DNA from: Pseudomonas sp. Irchel 3E13
GTDB lineage: Bacteria; Pseudomonadota; Gammaproteobacteria; Pseudomonadales; Pseudomonadaceae
DNA: 64,000 bases
Direction of reading: 5' to 3'
Assembly (NCBI RefSeq): GCF_900187455.1
Contig: NZ_FYDX01000006.1
Coordinates: 372,001 to 436,000 of the forward strand
Shown here: in pieces, positions 56,656 through 64,000 of the stretch
Layout of the letters: every line of letters starts with the position of its first letter
Numbering within the stretch: the stretch's first letter is position 1
Notes under the pieces: model-generated
Seen by the model: the letters and a program-made list of their open reading frames with translations, nothing else
The model's database searches: none
Told to the model about the DNA's origin: nothing
Made by a program: the position numbers and the translations under genes

Positions 56656-57669
56656 TCAGAAGCCTTCGAGTACGATCTTGCCTTTGGCGCTGCCGCTCTC
56701 CAGCAATGCGTGGGCGCGGCGCAGGTTGGCGGCGTTGATCTGACCGAAATGCTCGCCGAGGGTGGTCTTCAGGGTGCCGGCGTCGATCAGTTCGGCCACC
56801 CGGTTGAGCAACTTGTGCTGTTCCAGCATGTCCGGGGTTTCGAATAGCGAACGGGTGTACATGAACTCCCAGTGCAGCGACAGGCTCTTGCGCTTGAGCT
56901 TGGTCACGTCCAGTTGCTTCGGATCGTCGATCAGCGCCAGCTTGCCTTGCGGCGCCAGGGCTTCGACCAGTTGATCGAGGTGTTCATCGGTCTGGGTCAG
57001 GCTGGCGACATGGGTGACCTGATCGATCCCTTGCGCCTTCAACTCTGCGGCCAGTGGCTGGCGATGGTCGACCACATGATCGGCACCCAGCTCGCGCACC
57101 CACTGTTGGGTTTGCTCCCGTGAAGCACTGCCGATCACCCGCAGGCCGGTGAGCTGGCTGGCCAGTTGGGTGAGGATCGAACCAACACCGCCGGCGGCGC
57201 CAACGATCAGCAGGCTCTGCCCCAGGTCCTGTTTGCCTTCGGCGACCTGCAGGCGCTCGAACAGCAGTTCCCAGGCAGTAATCGCAGTGAGTGGCAGGGC
57301 AGCGGCTTCGGCGAAACTCAGGGTTTTCGGCATGTGGCCAACGATGCGCTCGTCGACCACGTGCAGTTCGCTGTTGCCTCCGGCGCGGGCGATAGAGCCG
57401 GCGTAATAGACCTTGTCGCCCGGCTGGAACAGGCTGACTTCACTGCCCACCGCCTTGACCACCCCGGCGACATCCCAGCCCAGCACCTTGGCCGCGCCAC
57501 CTTCGGGTTGGGCGTTGCGGCGCACCTTGGTGTCCACCGGGTTGACCGAGATTGCCCGGACTTCCACCAGCAAGTCGCGCGGGCCGGGTTCGGGGGCCGG
57601 CAGTTCAATGTCCTGCAGGGCGGCGGCGTCTTCGATCGGCAGCGACTGGTAATAGGCAACGGCTTTCAT
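56656..57669 (-). CDS. Zinc-binding-type alcohol dehydrogenase/quinone oxidoreductase
   Basis: A 337-residue medium-chain dehydrogenase/reductase of the ZADH1/QOR-like group. The N-terminal GroES-like domain has VLGWDVAGVVKAVGSEVSLFQPGD. The Rossmann domain has LLIVGAAGGVGSILTQLA. The catalytic-zinc cysteines of true alcohol dehydrogenases are absent, so it is probably an NADPH-dependent enone/quinone reductase. It is divergent from the LysR gene, which probably regulates it. Confidence 0.88.
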   Translation of the reverse strand: MKAVAYYQSLPIEDAAALQDIELPAPEPGPRDLLVEVRAISVNPVDTKVRRNAQPEGGAAKVLGWDVAGVVKAVGSEVSLFQPGDKVYYAGSIARAGGNSELHVVDERIVGHMPKTLSFAEAAALPLTAITAWELLFERLQVAEGKQDLGQSLLIVGAAGGVGSILTQLASQLTGLRVIGSASREQTQQWVRELGADHVVDHRQPLAAELKAQGIDQVTHVASLTQTDEHLDQLVEALAPQGKLALIDDPKQLDVTKLKRKSLSLHWEFMYTRSLFETPDMLEQHKLLNRVAELIDAGTLKTTLGEHFGQINAANLRRAHALLESGSAKGKIVLEGF

Positions 57670-57748
57670 CAGGGGATTCCTCGTGAACGGATGCTGGCCA
57701 TCATTGACCCTTTCGTTTCCAGTTAAAAGCCGCTAAAACCGCAGAAAC

Positions 57749-57767
57749 TTTCAAAATAATTTTGAAA
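57749..57767. promoter_or_regulatory. Perfect palindrome next to the LysR-gene start
   Basis: TTTCAAAA-TAA-TTTTGAAA is an 8-3-8 perfect dyad in an AT-rich patch, directly before the ATG at 57768. It is a good candidate operator for the LysR protein, controlling both itself and the divergent oxidoreductase gene. Confidence 0.6.
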
Positions 57768-58700
57768 ATGGAGGCCGCCTTGCTGCGCTTCGATGACCTG
57801 CAATTATTCGTCAGTGCCGCCGAGCACGGCAGCCTGTCGGCGGCGGCGCGCTTGCTCGACCTGTCGCCGGCGGTGGCCAGCGCGGCGCTCAAGCGCCTGG
57901 AGGCGCAACTCGGTGCGCGTTTGCTGGCCCGCTCCACCCGCAGTCTGCGCCTGACCGCCGAGGGCGAGGGCTTTCTCGCGCACGCCCGGGCGGCCCTGGC
58001 CAGCCTCGACGAAGGACGGCGCCTGCTGGCCCGCGAGCAGGATGAAATCAGCGGGGTGTTGCAGTTATCGGCGCCTTCGGACTTTGGCCGCAACGTGCTG
58101 CTGCCCTGGCTGGACGAACTGCAGCGTGCCCATCCGCTGCTCAACGTGCGCCTGTTGCTGGGCGACCGCAACGCCGACCTGTTCCGCCAGCCGGTGGATA
58201 TCGCCCTGCGCTACGGCACCCCGGAGGATTCCAGCCTGGTCGCGGTGCCGCTGTGCCTGGACAACCGCCGTGTGCTCTGCGCCGCGCCGGACTATCTTGC
58301 GCAACATGGCGAGCCGCGCAGCATCGCCCAACTGAGCGATCACAACTGCCTGCTCTATCAGTTGGGCAGCGGCGTGCATGACCACTGGCGTTTCCAGTTG
58401 CAGGGCCGCGAGGAAAGCGTGCTGGTCAGCGGCGACCGTTTCTGCGACGACGCCGATGTGGTGCGGCGCTGGGCCCTGGCAGGTGTCGGGATCGCCTACA
58501 AATCCTGGCTGGATGTGGCCGCCGATGTGCGGGCCGGCCGCCTGCGGGTATTGCTTGGGCACTATCGCGGCGAGTCCACGCCGCTGAACCTGCTGTGCAC
58601 TCACCGGGCGCAGTTGAGCAAGCCGGTCCAACGCTTGAGCGCCCTGCTCAAGGAGCGCTGCCGGTTGTTGCTGGATGAGTTGAAAACAGAGGCAGGTTAA
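57768..58700 (+). CDS. LysR-family transcriptional regulator
   Basis: A 310-residue regulator. The N-terminal winged helix is RFDDLQLFVSAAEHGSLSAAARLL with SPAVASAALKRLEAQLGARLL. The substrate-binding domain (about 95-300) includes VLQLSAPSDFGRNVLLPWL. The ATG at 57768 has no ribosome site. TTG at 57780 is preceded by TGGAGG at 5-nt spacing and gives MLRFDDLQLF, closer to the family start. The two cannot be decided, and the longer form is given. The inducer is unknown. Confidence 0.9.
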   Translation: MEAALLRFDDLQLFVSAAEHGSLSAAARLLDLSPAVASAALKRLEAQLGARLLARSTRSLRLTAEGEGFLAHARAALASLDEGRRLLAREQDEISGVLQLSAPSDFGRNVLLPWLDELQRAHPLLNVRLLLGDRNADLFRQPVDIALRYGTPEDSSLVAVPLCLDNRRVLCAAPDYLAQHGEPRSIAQLSDHNCLLYQLGSGVHDHWRFQLQGREESVLVSGDRFCDDADVVRRWALAGVGIAYKSWLDVAADVRAGRLRVLLGHYRGESTPLNLLCTHRAQLSKPVQRLSALLKERCRLLLDELKTEAG

Positions 58701-59153
58701 TCATTCGTTTTCATGTCCGACATACACTGCGCATATGTATGAAGGAAGTTATTACTTTGAATGTAGGTAAAGTAACTATTCAATTTGCCTTGATAACTTT
58801 CCTGTCATCCTCGATGCCATGAATACATAGGCACTTGCGCCGCAAAAATGGCCGTTGTCCCGCAGAACACCTAGCGTCGGGCTTTCACCCAGGGTTGCGA
58901 AAGCATGGGCAGTTTGTCGCAAAAGGCGGCGCTTACACCGGAATAAGCAGGCTTATACTGGACCGGGCAATTGCCATCATCGGGATAATGTTTCCAGGTT
59001 GAAGCAAGGGCGGGATGCCCTTTCCCCATGAACTTCTACCTCGAGTAAGTACCGTACCGGTTTCCTGGTATCGGCGGTCGGGCCATTGTCTGCCCGGCTT
59101 GAAGATGGGAGGAGCCCGCATTCGCCAATGACAACTACGCAGGGAGTGGACAG
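58701..59153. other. 453-nt gene-free region with AT-rich inverted repeats
   Basis: No convincing ORF. The first 110 nt are strikingly AT-rich and contain nested near-inverted repeats: GGAAGTTAT (58744-58752) with ATAACTTTCC (58793-58802), and TTACTTT (58752-58758) with AAAGTAA (58769-58775). Further on, ATAAGC-AG-GCTTAT (58943-58956) overlaps a TATACT hexamer and could be an operator over a -10 for the ArsR gene. The rest shows nothing recognisable. Confidence 0.5.
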
Positions 59154-59879
59154 ATGCAACCGATAGCCAGTATCAGCCAGATCGCCAGTTTGATGGCCGA
59201 TCCCAAACGCAGTGCAATGCTCTGGGCACTTATCGATGGAATGGCGCGTCCCCTGGAGGAACTGGCCACCCTGGCCGGGCTGACACCTTCTTCGGCGTGC
59301 GCGCATCTGGCCCGGCTGTCGGCCGGGGGGCTGCTCAAGCGTGAGGCTCGCGGGCGCAAGCGCTACTTCCGGCTGGCCGCACCGGAAATCGGCACTGCCG
59401 TGGAAGCACTGGCCAGCGTGACAATCCGCGACTTCGAGCGGCCGGCGACATCACGCGAGCAGGCTCCGGTGACGGTGCCGCTGGCAATGCGTCGGGCGCG
59501 GCTGTGTTGGGATCACCTGGGCGGCGAGGTGGCGGCTGATCTGCTGCAGCGCCTGCTGGACGCGCAGTGGGTGCAACAGGCCGAGCAGCAACTGGAAATT
59601 ACCCTGCACGGCCGCGTTCATTTCGCTCGCCAGGGCATCTTCATCGACGCACTGGCCCCACGCGATGGTCGCCTGTGCAGCCTCTGCAACTGCTGCAGCG
59701 AGGTCCACGACCGACGCTCGCACCTGGGCGGCGCGTTGGGCAGCAGTCTCATGAAGTTGTTCGTTCAGTCGGGTTGGGTGCGGATCAGCGATGAGTCCAG
59801 GGTCGTGCAGTTGACCCCCGGTGGACTGCGCGGCATCCAGCAAATCGCCCGCATGCCGGCGCCGCTGTCGATGGGCTGA
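59154..59879 (+). CDS. ArsR-family (SmtB-like HTH) transcriptional regulator
   Basis: A 241-residue regulator. The N-terminal winged helix (ISQIASLMADPKRSAMLWALIDG...ELATLAGLTPSSACAHLARL) is followed by a C-terminal domain with CSLCNCCSEVHDRRSHLGGALG. That segment resembles the C..D.(S/T)ER..H(L)AGALG signature of the long ArsR subgroup. The cysteine cluster CSLCNCC could sense thiol-reactive ligands or metals. No target gene is adjacent in the same direction. Confidence 0.87.
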   Translation: MQPIASISQIASLMADPKRSAMLWALIDGMARPLEELATLAGLTPSSACAHLARLSAGGLLKREARGRKRYFRLAAPEIGTAVEALASVTIRDFERPATSREQAPVTVPLAMRRARLCWDHLGGEVAADLLQRLLDAQWVQQAEQQLEITLHGRVHFARQGIFIDALAPRDGRLCSLCNCCSEVHDRRSHLGGALGSSLMKLFVQSGWVRISDESRVVQLTPGGLRGIQQIARMPAPLSMG

Positions 59880-59924
59880 ACACGACGCCCGGCGAGAAGG
59901 TCGCCGAGCGTTTGTTCAGGCGTT

Positions 59925-60887
<963 letters not shown>

Positions 60888-60985
60888 TCATCAGGTGCAA
60901 TCGGCGCATTCTACAGAGGTTGTCGGACCGGGGCGGTGAAACCTGACCGGCCGGTTGAACTATAGCTGCGCCGTGACACCTGTCC

Positions 60986-61014
60986 GGGCCGTTTCACTTT
61001 GCGTGGAACGGCCC
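60986..61014 (-). terminator. Inverted repeat after the SDR gene
   Basis: An 8-bp perfect inverted repeat (GGGCCGTT/AACGGCCC) with a 13-nt loop, 15 nt past the SDR stop on the minus strand. There is no clear T-run. Confidence 0.45.
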
Positions 61015-61028
61015 CTTCGCAGGAGAAA

Positions 61029-61712
61029 TCACCAGACCAGCGATTCGCCCTTGTAGTTGATGTAATGCACGCCGCCCTTGCCGGCGTAAGCGTTGACTTG
61101 CTCGACCATACCGCGGGTGCTGGTGAGCACGTCGATGTCGGCGCCGTCGCCGCCCATGTCGGTCTTGACCCAGCCCGGGTGCATGGCCAGCACGCTCAGG
61201 CCGGTTTCGCCCAGGCGCACGACGAAGCTGTTGATCATCGAGTTCAGTGCGGCCTTGCTGGCTTTGTACAGGGCCAGGTCCGGAGCGTCGGGAATGCTGA
61301 TGCTGCCGAGGATAGAACTCATGAACGCGATAACGCCGCTTCCACGCACTTGCCCGGCAAAGCGCTGGGCCACGCGGATCGGTGCCACGCTGTTGGTCAG
61401 GAACAGTTCTCCAATCTCGTTCAGTTGTGCGACTTCAGCGTTTTGATTGTCCGGCCCTTTAACTCCTGCGTTGACGAACAGTAGGTCAAACGCCTGGCCA
61501 TCGAGACGCTTTTGCAGGGCGTCGAGCTGGGTGGTGCTGTTCATTTCCAAGGTTTCCACCTGGATGCCTGGCAATGCCGCCAGTGCACTGGCCTTGGCCG
61601 GGTCGCGCACGGTCGCGACGACCTTCCAGCCGTCTTCGCTCAGGCGTTCAGCCAGGCCGAGGCCCAGACCACGGGAGGCTCCGATGATCAGGGCGGTTTT
61701 CGGGTTAGTCAT
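61029..61712 (-). CDS. Short-chain dehydrogenase/reductase
   Basis: A 227-residue SDR. The cofactor motif is ALIIGASRGLGLGLAERL, the NAG equivalent is LLFVNAGVKGP, catalytic Ser is in FMSSILG, and Tyr/Lys are in LYKASKAAL. It resembles CsgA/sniffer-type NADP-dependent reductases; the substrate is unknown. It starts within the end of the MerR gene (4-nt overlap), so the two are cotranscribed. Confidence 0.9.
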   Translation of the reverse strand: MTNPKTALIIGASRGLGLGLAERLSEDGWKVVATVRDPAKASALAALPGIQVETLEMNSTTQLDALQKRLDGQAFDLLFVNAGVKGPDNQNAEVAQLNEIGELFLTNSVAPIRVAQRFAGQVRGSGVIAFMSSILGSISIPDAPDLALYKASKAALNSMINSFVVRLGETGLSVLAMHPGWVKTDMGGDGADIDVLTSTRGMVEQVNAYAGKGGVHYINYKGESLVW

Positions 61713-62092
61713 GCGAGAGCTCCTTTCAATGAGGGGGACGCCGTCAGGCGCAAGGGACAGCGTTGCTGCAGCCGTTCACGCAACTCCTGGCGCAACTGAT
61801 CAAGGGCCTCTATCCGGGCTTCGACCAGTGCCAGCTTGTCTTCGATAAAGCGCGTGACCAGCGCTTCCGGGTCTTTCGCCTGCCACAACTCGGCGACGTT
61901 CTGGCTGATTTCGCCAAGGCTGAAACCGAGCTTCTGCGCGGTCTTGATCAGCAGCACCAGTTGCACGGTTTCTGCCGGGTAATTGCGGTAGCCGTTGGCA
62001 CTGCGATGGGCGCGGATCAGGCCGCGCTCCTCGTAGAACCGCAACGTGTCGCGGCTTACGGAACAGGTCTGGGCCAGTTCTCCGATACGCAC
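61709..62092 (-). CDS. MerR-family transcriptional regulator
   Basis: A 127-residue MerR protein. The N-terminal helix-turn-helix is MRIGELAQTCSVSRDTLRFYEERGLI with the wing RSANGYRNY. A long dimer helix follows (residues 80-112). Only one cysteine lies in the C-terminal region, so it is unlikely to be a Cu/Zn sensor. It forms an operon with the SDR. A matching MerR-type promoter faces the divergent membrane-protein gene. Confidence 0.9.
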   Translation of the reverse strand: MRIGELAQTCSVSRDTLRFYEERGLIRAHRSANGYRNYPAETVQLVLLIKTAQKLGFSLGEISQNVAELWQAKDPEALVTRFIEDKLALVEARIEALDQLRQELRERLQQRCPLRLTASPSLKGALA

Positions 62093-62112
62093 AATTGATT
62101 CCTGAGGAAGGG

Positions 62113-62143
62113 TTGACCCTGGAGCATACTCCAGGCTTTAGCC
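62113..62143 (+). promoter_or_regulatory. MerR-type promoter facing the membrane-protein gene
   Basis: TTGACC (62113-62118) and TTAGCC (62138-62143) are separated by 19 bp over a perfect dyad, CCTGGAG-CATA-CTCCAGG (62118-62135). Spacer length and central dyad are the hallmarks of MerR-activated promoters, so the adjacent MerR regulator is the likely activator. Confidence 0.8.
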
Positions 62144-62175
62144 TGCTGCCTTTACTTTCCAGCAAGGAGCGGCAC

Positions 62176-62613
62176 ATGTGGAGTCAGAAGGGTTATCGGG
62201 GTTTGGTCAGGGCCAGTGGCTGGTACGACCTGTTGGTCACGGCGGCATTCGTAACGCCTTGGAGCCTGGCCTTGTTGCACGGTGCGTTGAGCCAGTTGAG
62301 CGCCGGTTGGGGATTGGCGGGAGAACTGCCGCCCTTCGCCCCGATGCACGTGTTGATGGCCAACCTGATGGGCTCGATTGTCTGCGTCTGGTCTGTGCTG
62401 CGTATTCGCGATCCACAGGTGCAATTCGGTCGCTATGACGCCGCGGGCCGATTGCTGTTCGCCAGTTGGCAAGCGTATGCGCTGATGCAGGGCGCGACCG
62501 AATTGATCTGGGGGATTCTGGTGATGGAGTTGGCCTGGGCGGCGCTGCAGTTGTGGCCAATACGCGCTGTGGAAAACTCGGATGATCAAAAAACGATCAA
62601 CTGCCCCGCGTGA
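62176..62613 (+). CDS. Four-helix membrane protein, target of the MerR regulator
   Basis: A 145-residue inner-membrane protein with four hydrophobic segments (LLVTAAFVTPWSLALLHGAL; MHVLMANLMGSIVCVWSVL; LLFASWQAYALMQGATELIW; GILVMELAWAALQLWP). Function is unknown. The ATG at 62176 follows AAGGAG by 6 nt. The MerR-type promoter 33-63 nt upstream predicts induction by the same signal as the MerR-SDR operon. Confidence 0.83.
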   Translation: MWSQKGYRGLVRASGWYDLLVTAAFVTPWSLALLHGALSQLSAGWGLAGELPPFAPMHVLMANLMGSIVCVWSVLRIRDPQVQFGRYDAAGRLLFASWQAYALMQGATELIWGILVMELAWAALQLWPIRAVENSDDQKTINCPA

Positions 62614-62648
62614 CGGCCAGGCAAGCGATTGGCGCAGGCGTGCACGGT

Positions 62649-62683
62649 TTATCCACAACTTGCTCCACAGTATTTGTGTGCAA
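62649..62683 (+). repeat. DnaA-box module A
   Basis: TTATCCACAAC is followed, after 5 nt, by CCACAG and, after a further 5 nt, by TGTG-x-GCAA. It shares the TTATCCACAAC start and the same spacing of later blocks with module B, 202 bp downstream. Confidence 0.75.
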
Positions 62684-62850
62684 CACCGCGCGGGGGATCC
62701 AGACCCGGATTCGTTGCTTTCCAACGCTGATAACCGGACTTAAGCGGCTGATTTTTGGACGAATAAGCGGTTGTCATCAGATTGTGATCAAAATCTGATC
62801 GTTTCCCTGCAGGCCTTGCTGGACAAGGCCTGTAGAGGAGTGCGCAGAGG

Positions 62851-62885
62851 TTATCCACAACCGGGCCCACAGCACATGTGGGCAA
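62851..62885 (+). repeat. DnaA-box module B
   Basis: The same TTATCCACAAC-n5-CCACAG-n5-TGTG-n-GCAA layout as module A, in the same orientation. 26 of the 35 positions are identical without gaps. Confidence 0.75.
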
Positions 62886-62890
62886 ATCGT

Positions 62891-63475
62891 TCAGCAGGGC
62901 TCGAGCAGGATTCGGCCACGGCTGAGGTCCGCCAACTGCCGCTGCACGGTATCGATCTGCGCTGCGCCAAGGGCGAGGCGGACATCGACGCCATTTGAGG
63001 TGAACTCCTCGCCCAGCACCACGCCATCGGCTTCGCTCACCCGTAACTTGAGCAACGCCAATTCGCTGAACGAGCAACTGCACTTGAGCTCCGTACGACT
63101 GACCAGCAGGCGCTTCGGCGCCTGTTGCAGGCACTTGTTGGCGCCGCCGCCGTAGGCCCGGGCCAGTCCGCCGGTGCCCAACTGAATGCCGCCGTACCAG
63201 CGGATCACCAGCACTACCACTTGATCACAGTCCTGGGCTTCGATGGCGGCGAGTATCGGCCGACCGGCAGTGCCGCCGGGTTCGCCGTCGTCGCTGCTGC
63301 GGTATTGCTCGCCGATCTTCCAGGCCCAGCAGTTATGGGTGGCGGCGAGGTCGCTGTTCTGCTCGATGAACGCCTGGGCGTCGCCAGGCGTGCTGATGGG
63401 CGCGGCCAAGGTAATGAAGCGGCTCTTGCGAATCTCTTCGCGGTATTCGCAAGTGTCCAGCAGGGTAGAAGGCAT
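62891..63475 (-). CDS. yigZ: YigZ/IMPACT family protein
   Basis: A 194-residue protein. The N-terminal UPF0029/IMPACT domain has KSRFITLAAPISTPGDAQAFI, the signature SSDDGEPGGTAGRPIL and VVLVIRWYGGIQLGTGGLARAYG. The C-terminal DUF1949 domain has a ferredoxin-like fold. Function is uncertain; it is related to the eukaryotic translation-stress regulator IMPACT. It ends at the edge of the DnaA-box region. Confidence 0.92.
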   Translation of the reverse strand: MPSTLLDTCEYREEIRKSRFITLAAPISTPGDAQAFIEQNSDLAATHNCWAWKIGEQYRSSDDGEPGGTAGRPILAAIEAQDCDQVVVLVIRWYGGIQLGTGGLARAYGGGANKCLQQAPKRLLVSRTELKCSCSFSELALLKLRVSEADGVVLGEEFTSNGVDVRLALGAAQIDTVQRQLADLSRGRILLEPC

Positions 63476-63484
63476 AAGCGGGTG

Positions 63485-64000
63485 TCAGTTCGGCGGCGTC
63501 AGGCCACAGCCTTTGAGGATGATGTGGATAAGATTGTTGCCGGCTTCTTCCATGTCTTGCTTGGTCAGGCGGCTGCGGCCGGTGACCTGGCAGATCTGGG
63601 TGGCGAAGTCGGCGTAGTGCTGGGTGCTGCTCCAGAGCAGGAAGATCAGGTGAACCGGGTCGACCCGGTCCATCTTGCCGGCATCGATCCAGCCTTGGAA
63701 CACCGCGGCCCGGCCTTTGAACCATTCGCGGTAGTCCTGGCTGAAGTAGTCGCTCAGGCACTGGCCGCCGCTGATGATCTCCATGGCGAAGATCCGCGAG
63801 GCCTGTGGGTTGCGTCGCGAGAACTCCATCTTGGCGCGGATGTACTGGGCGAGGGACTCGGCCGGGTCATCATCGACGCTCAGGGCGTTGAAGGTGCTGT
63901 CCCACAACTCGATGATGTTGCTCAGGACCGCGATGTACAGCCCCAACTTGTTGGTGAAGTAGTAGTGCAGGTTGGCTTTGGGCAGCCCGGCGTTCTGGGC
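63485..64000 (-). CDS. TetR-family regulator with RutR/YcdC-type C-terminus, 5' end outside window
   Basis: 171 residues are visible; the start is beyond base 64000. The recognition-helix part (AQNAGLPKANLHYYFTNKLG) and the start of the ligand domain are seen. The C-terminal domain matches RutR-type regulators (FSRRNPQASRIFAMEIISGG and HLIFLLWSSTQHYADFATQI). RutR controls pyrimidine catabolism in E. coli; whether that holds here depends on neighbours outside the window. Confidence 0.88.
   Translation of the reverse strand, partial: AQNAGLPKANLHYYFTNKLGLYIAVLSNIIELWDSTFNALSVDDDPAESLAQYIRAKMEFSRRNPQASRIFAMEIISGGQCLSDYFSQDYREWFKGRAAVFQGWIDAGKMDRVDPVHLIFLLWSSTQHYADFATQICQVTGRSRLTKQDMEEAGNNLIHIILKGCGLTPPN

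Larger units (their letters stand above)
62614..62890. other. Gene-free region with paired DnaA-box modules and three hairpins
   Basis: A 277-nt gap between convergent genes, so no promoter is expected, yet it is highly structured. Two perfect DnaA boxes TTATCCACA in direct orientation sit in two similar 35-bp modules. Between them are an AT-rich stretch, inverted repeat ATCAGATT/AATCTGAT (62776-62799), and inverted repeat CAGGCCTTG/CAAGGCCTG (62810-62832). A third, GCCCACA/TGTGGGC (62865-62883), lies in module B. Several GATC sites are present. Confidence 0.65.

Noticed and set aside
62614..62890. Chromosomal replication origin oriC
   Set aside because: dnaA, dnaN, rpmH and gyrB are absent. 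Only two perfect DnaA boxes are present, so it is reported as a DnaA-related locus, not as oriC.

Overview
The window is a stretch of a Pseudomonas chromosome, most likely from the P. fluorescens species group. The evidence is high GC with strong third-position GC, dense operons, and gene order matching blocks known from P. aeruginosa: aroQ-accB-accC with dsbD, a ctpL-type chemoreceptor, the diguanylate cyclase gcbA, a DUF2333 gene, a Nudix gene, yciH and speA; the flp-tad-rcp pilus locus with pprA/pprB; fabG4/thiolase; copA/cueR. No rRNA, tRNA, CRISPR array, prophage or insertion sequence was found.

Layout. 1-750: 3' part of a gene with a CheD/CNF-fold deamidase-like domain. 820-8924 (minus): accC, accB, aroQ, dsbD, a chemoreceptor and gcbA. 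9206-13494 (plus): DUF2333 protein, Nudix hydrolase, yciH, and speA preceded by a possible 27-codon leader ORF. 13625-23291: MATE transporter, a bacterial alpha-2-macroglobulin, a small antisense membrane protein, pbpC and a DMT-type transporter. 23709-27522: a glycine-rich repetitive putative lipoprotein followed by an FhaC/ShlB-type outer-membrane transporter. 27583-42529: a full Tad (Flp) pilus locus with its regulators: orphan receiver, flp, rcpC, rcpA, tadZABCD, DUF3613, pprB, fppA, a TadE/F pseudopilin, pprA and tadG. 42636-50467: two DUF4136 lipoproteins, cmoM, a MazG-like enzyme, a MaoC/tandem-SDR/thiolase module, a BASS transporter and an AraC regulator. 50599-56543: RIO-type kinase, a CueR copper regulon (copA-cueR, copZ), a Bcr-type efflux pump and a 54-residue protein. 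56656-64000: oxidoreductase/LysR pair, ArsR regulator, adenine deaminase, MerR/SDR/membrane-protein module, an intergenic region with duplicated DnaA-box modules, yigZ and a truncated TetR gene.

How the genes work together. The centre (about 23.7-43.8 kb) reads as a surface-attachment island: Flp pili, the PprA/PprB two-component system known to control them in P. aeruginosa, a glycine-rich surface protein with its own candidate two-partner-type exporter, and small envelope lipoproteins. The least described parts are the glycine-rich protein/exporter pair, the paired DnaA-box modules at 62.6-62.9 kb, and the speA leader ORF. The copper genes form a coherent CueR regulon: both copA and copZ have promoters with a 19-bp spacer over a dyad, and a third promoter of the same architecture lies between the unrelated MerR gene and its divergent neighbour.
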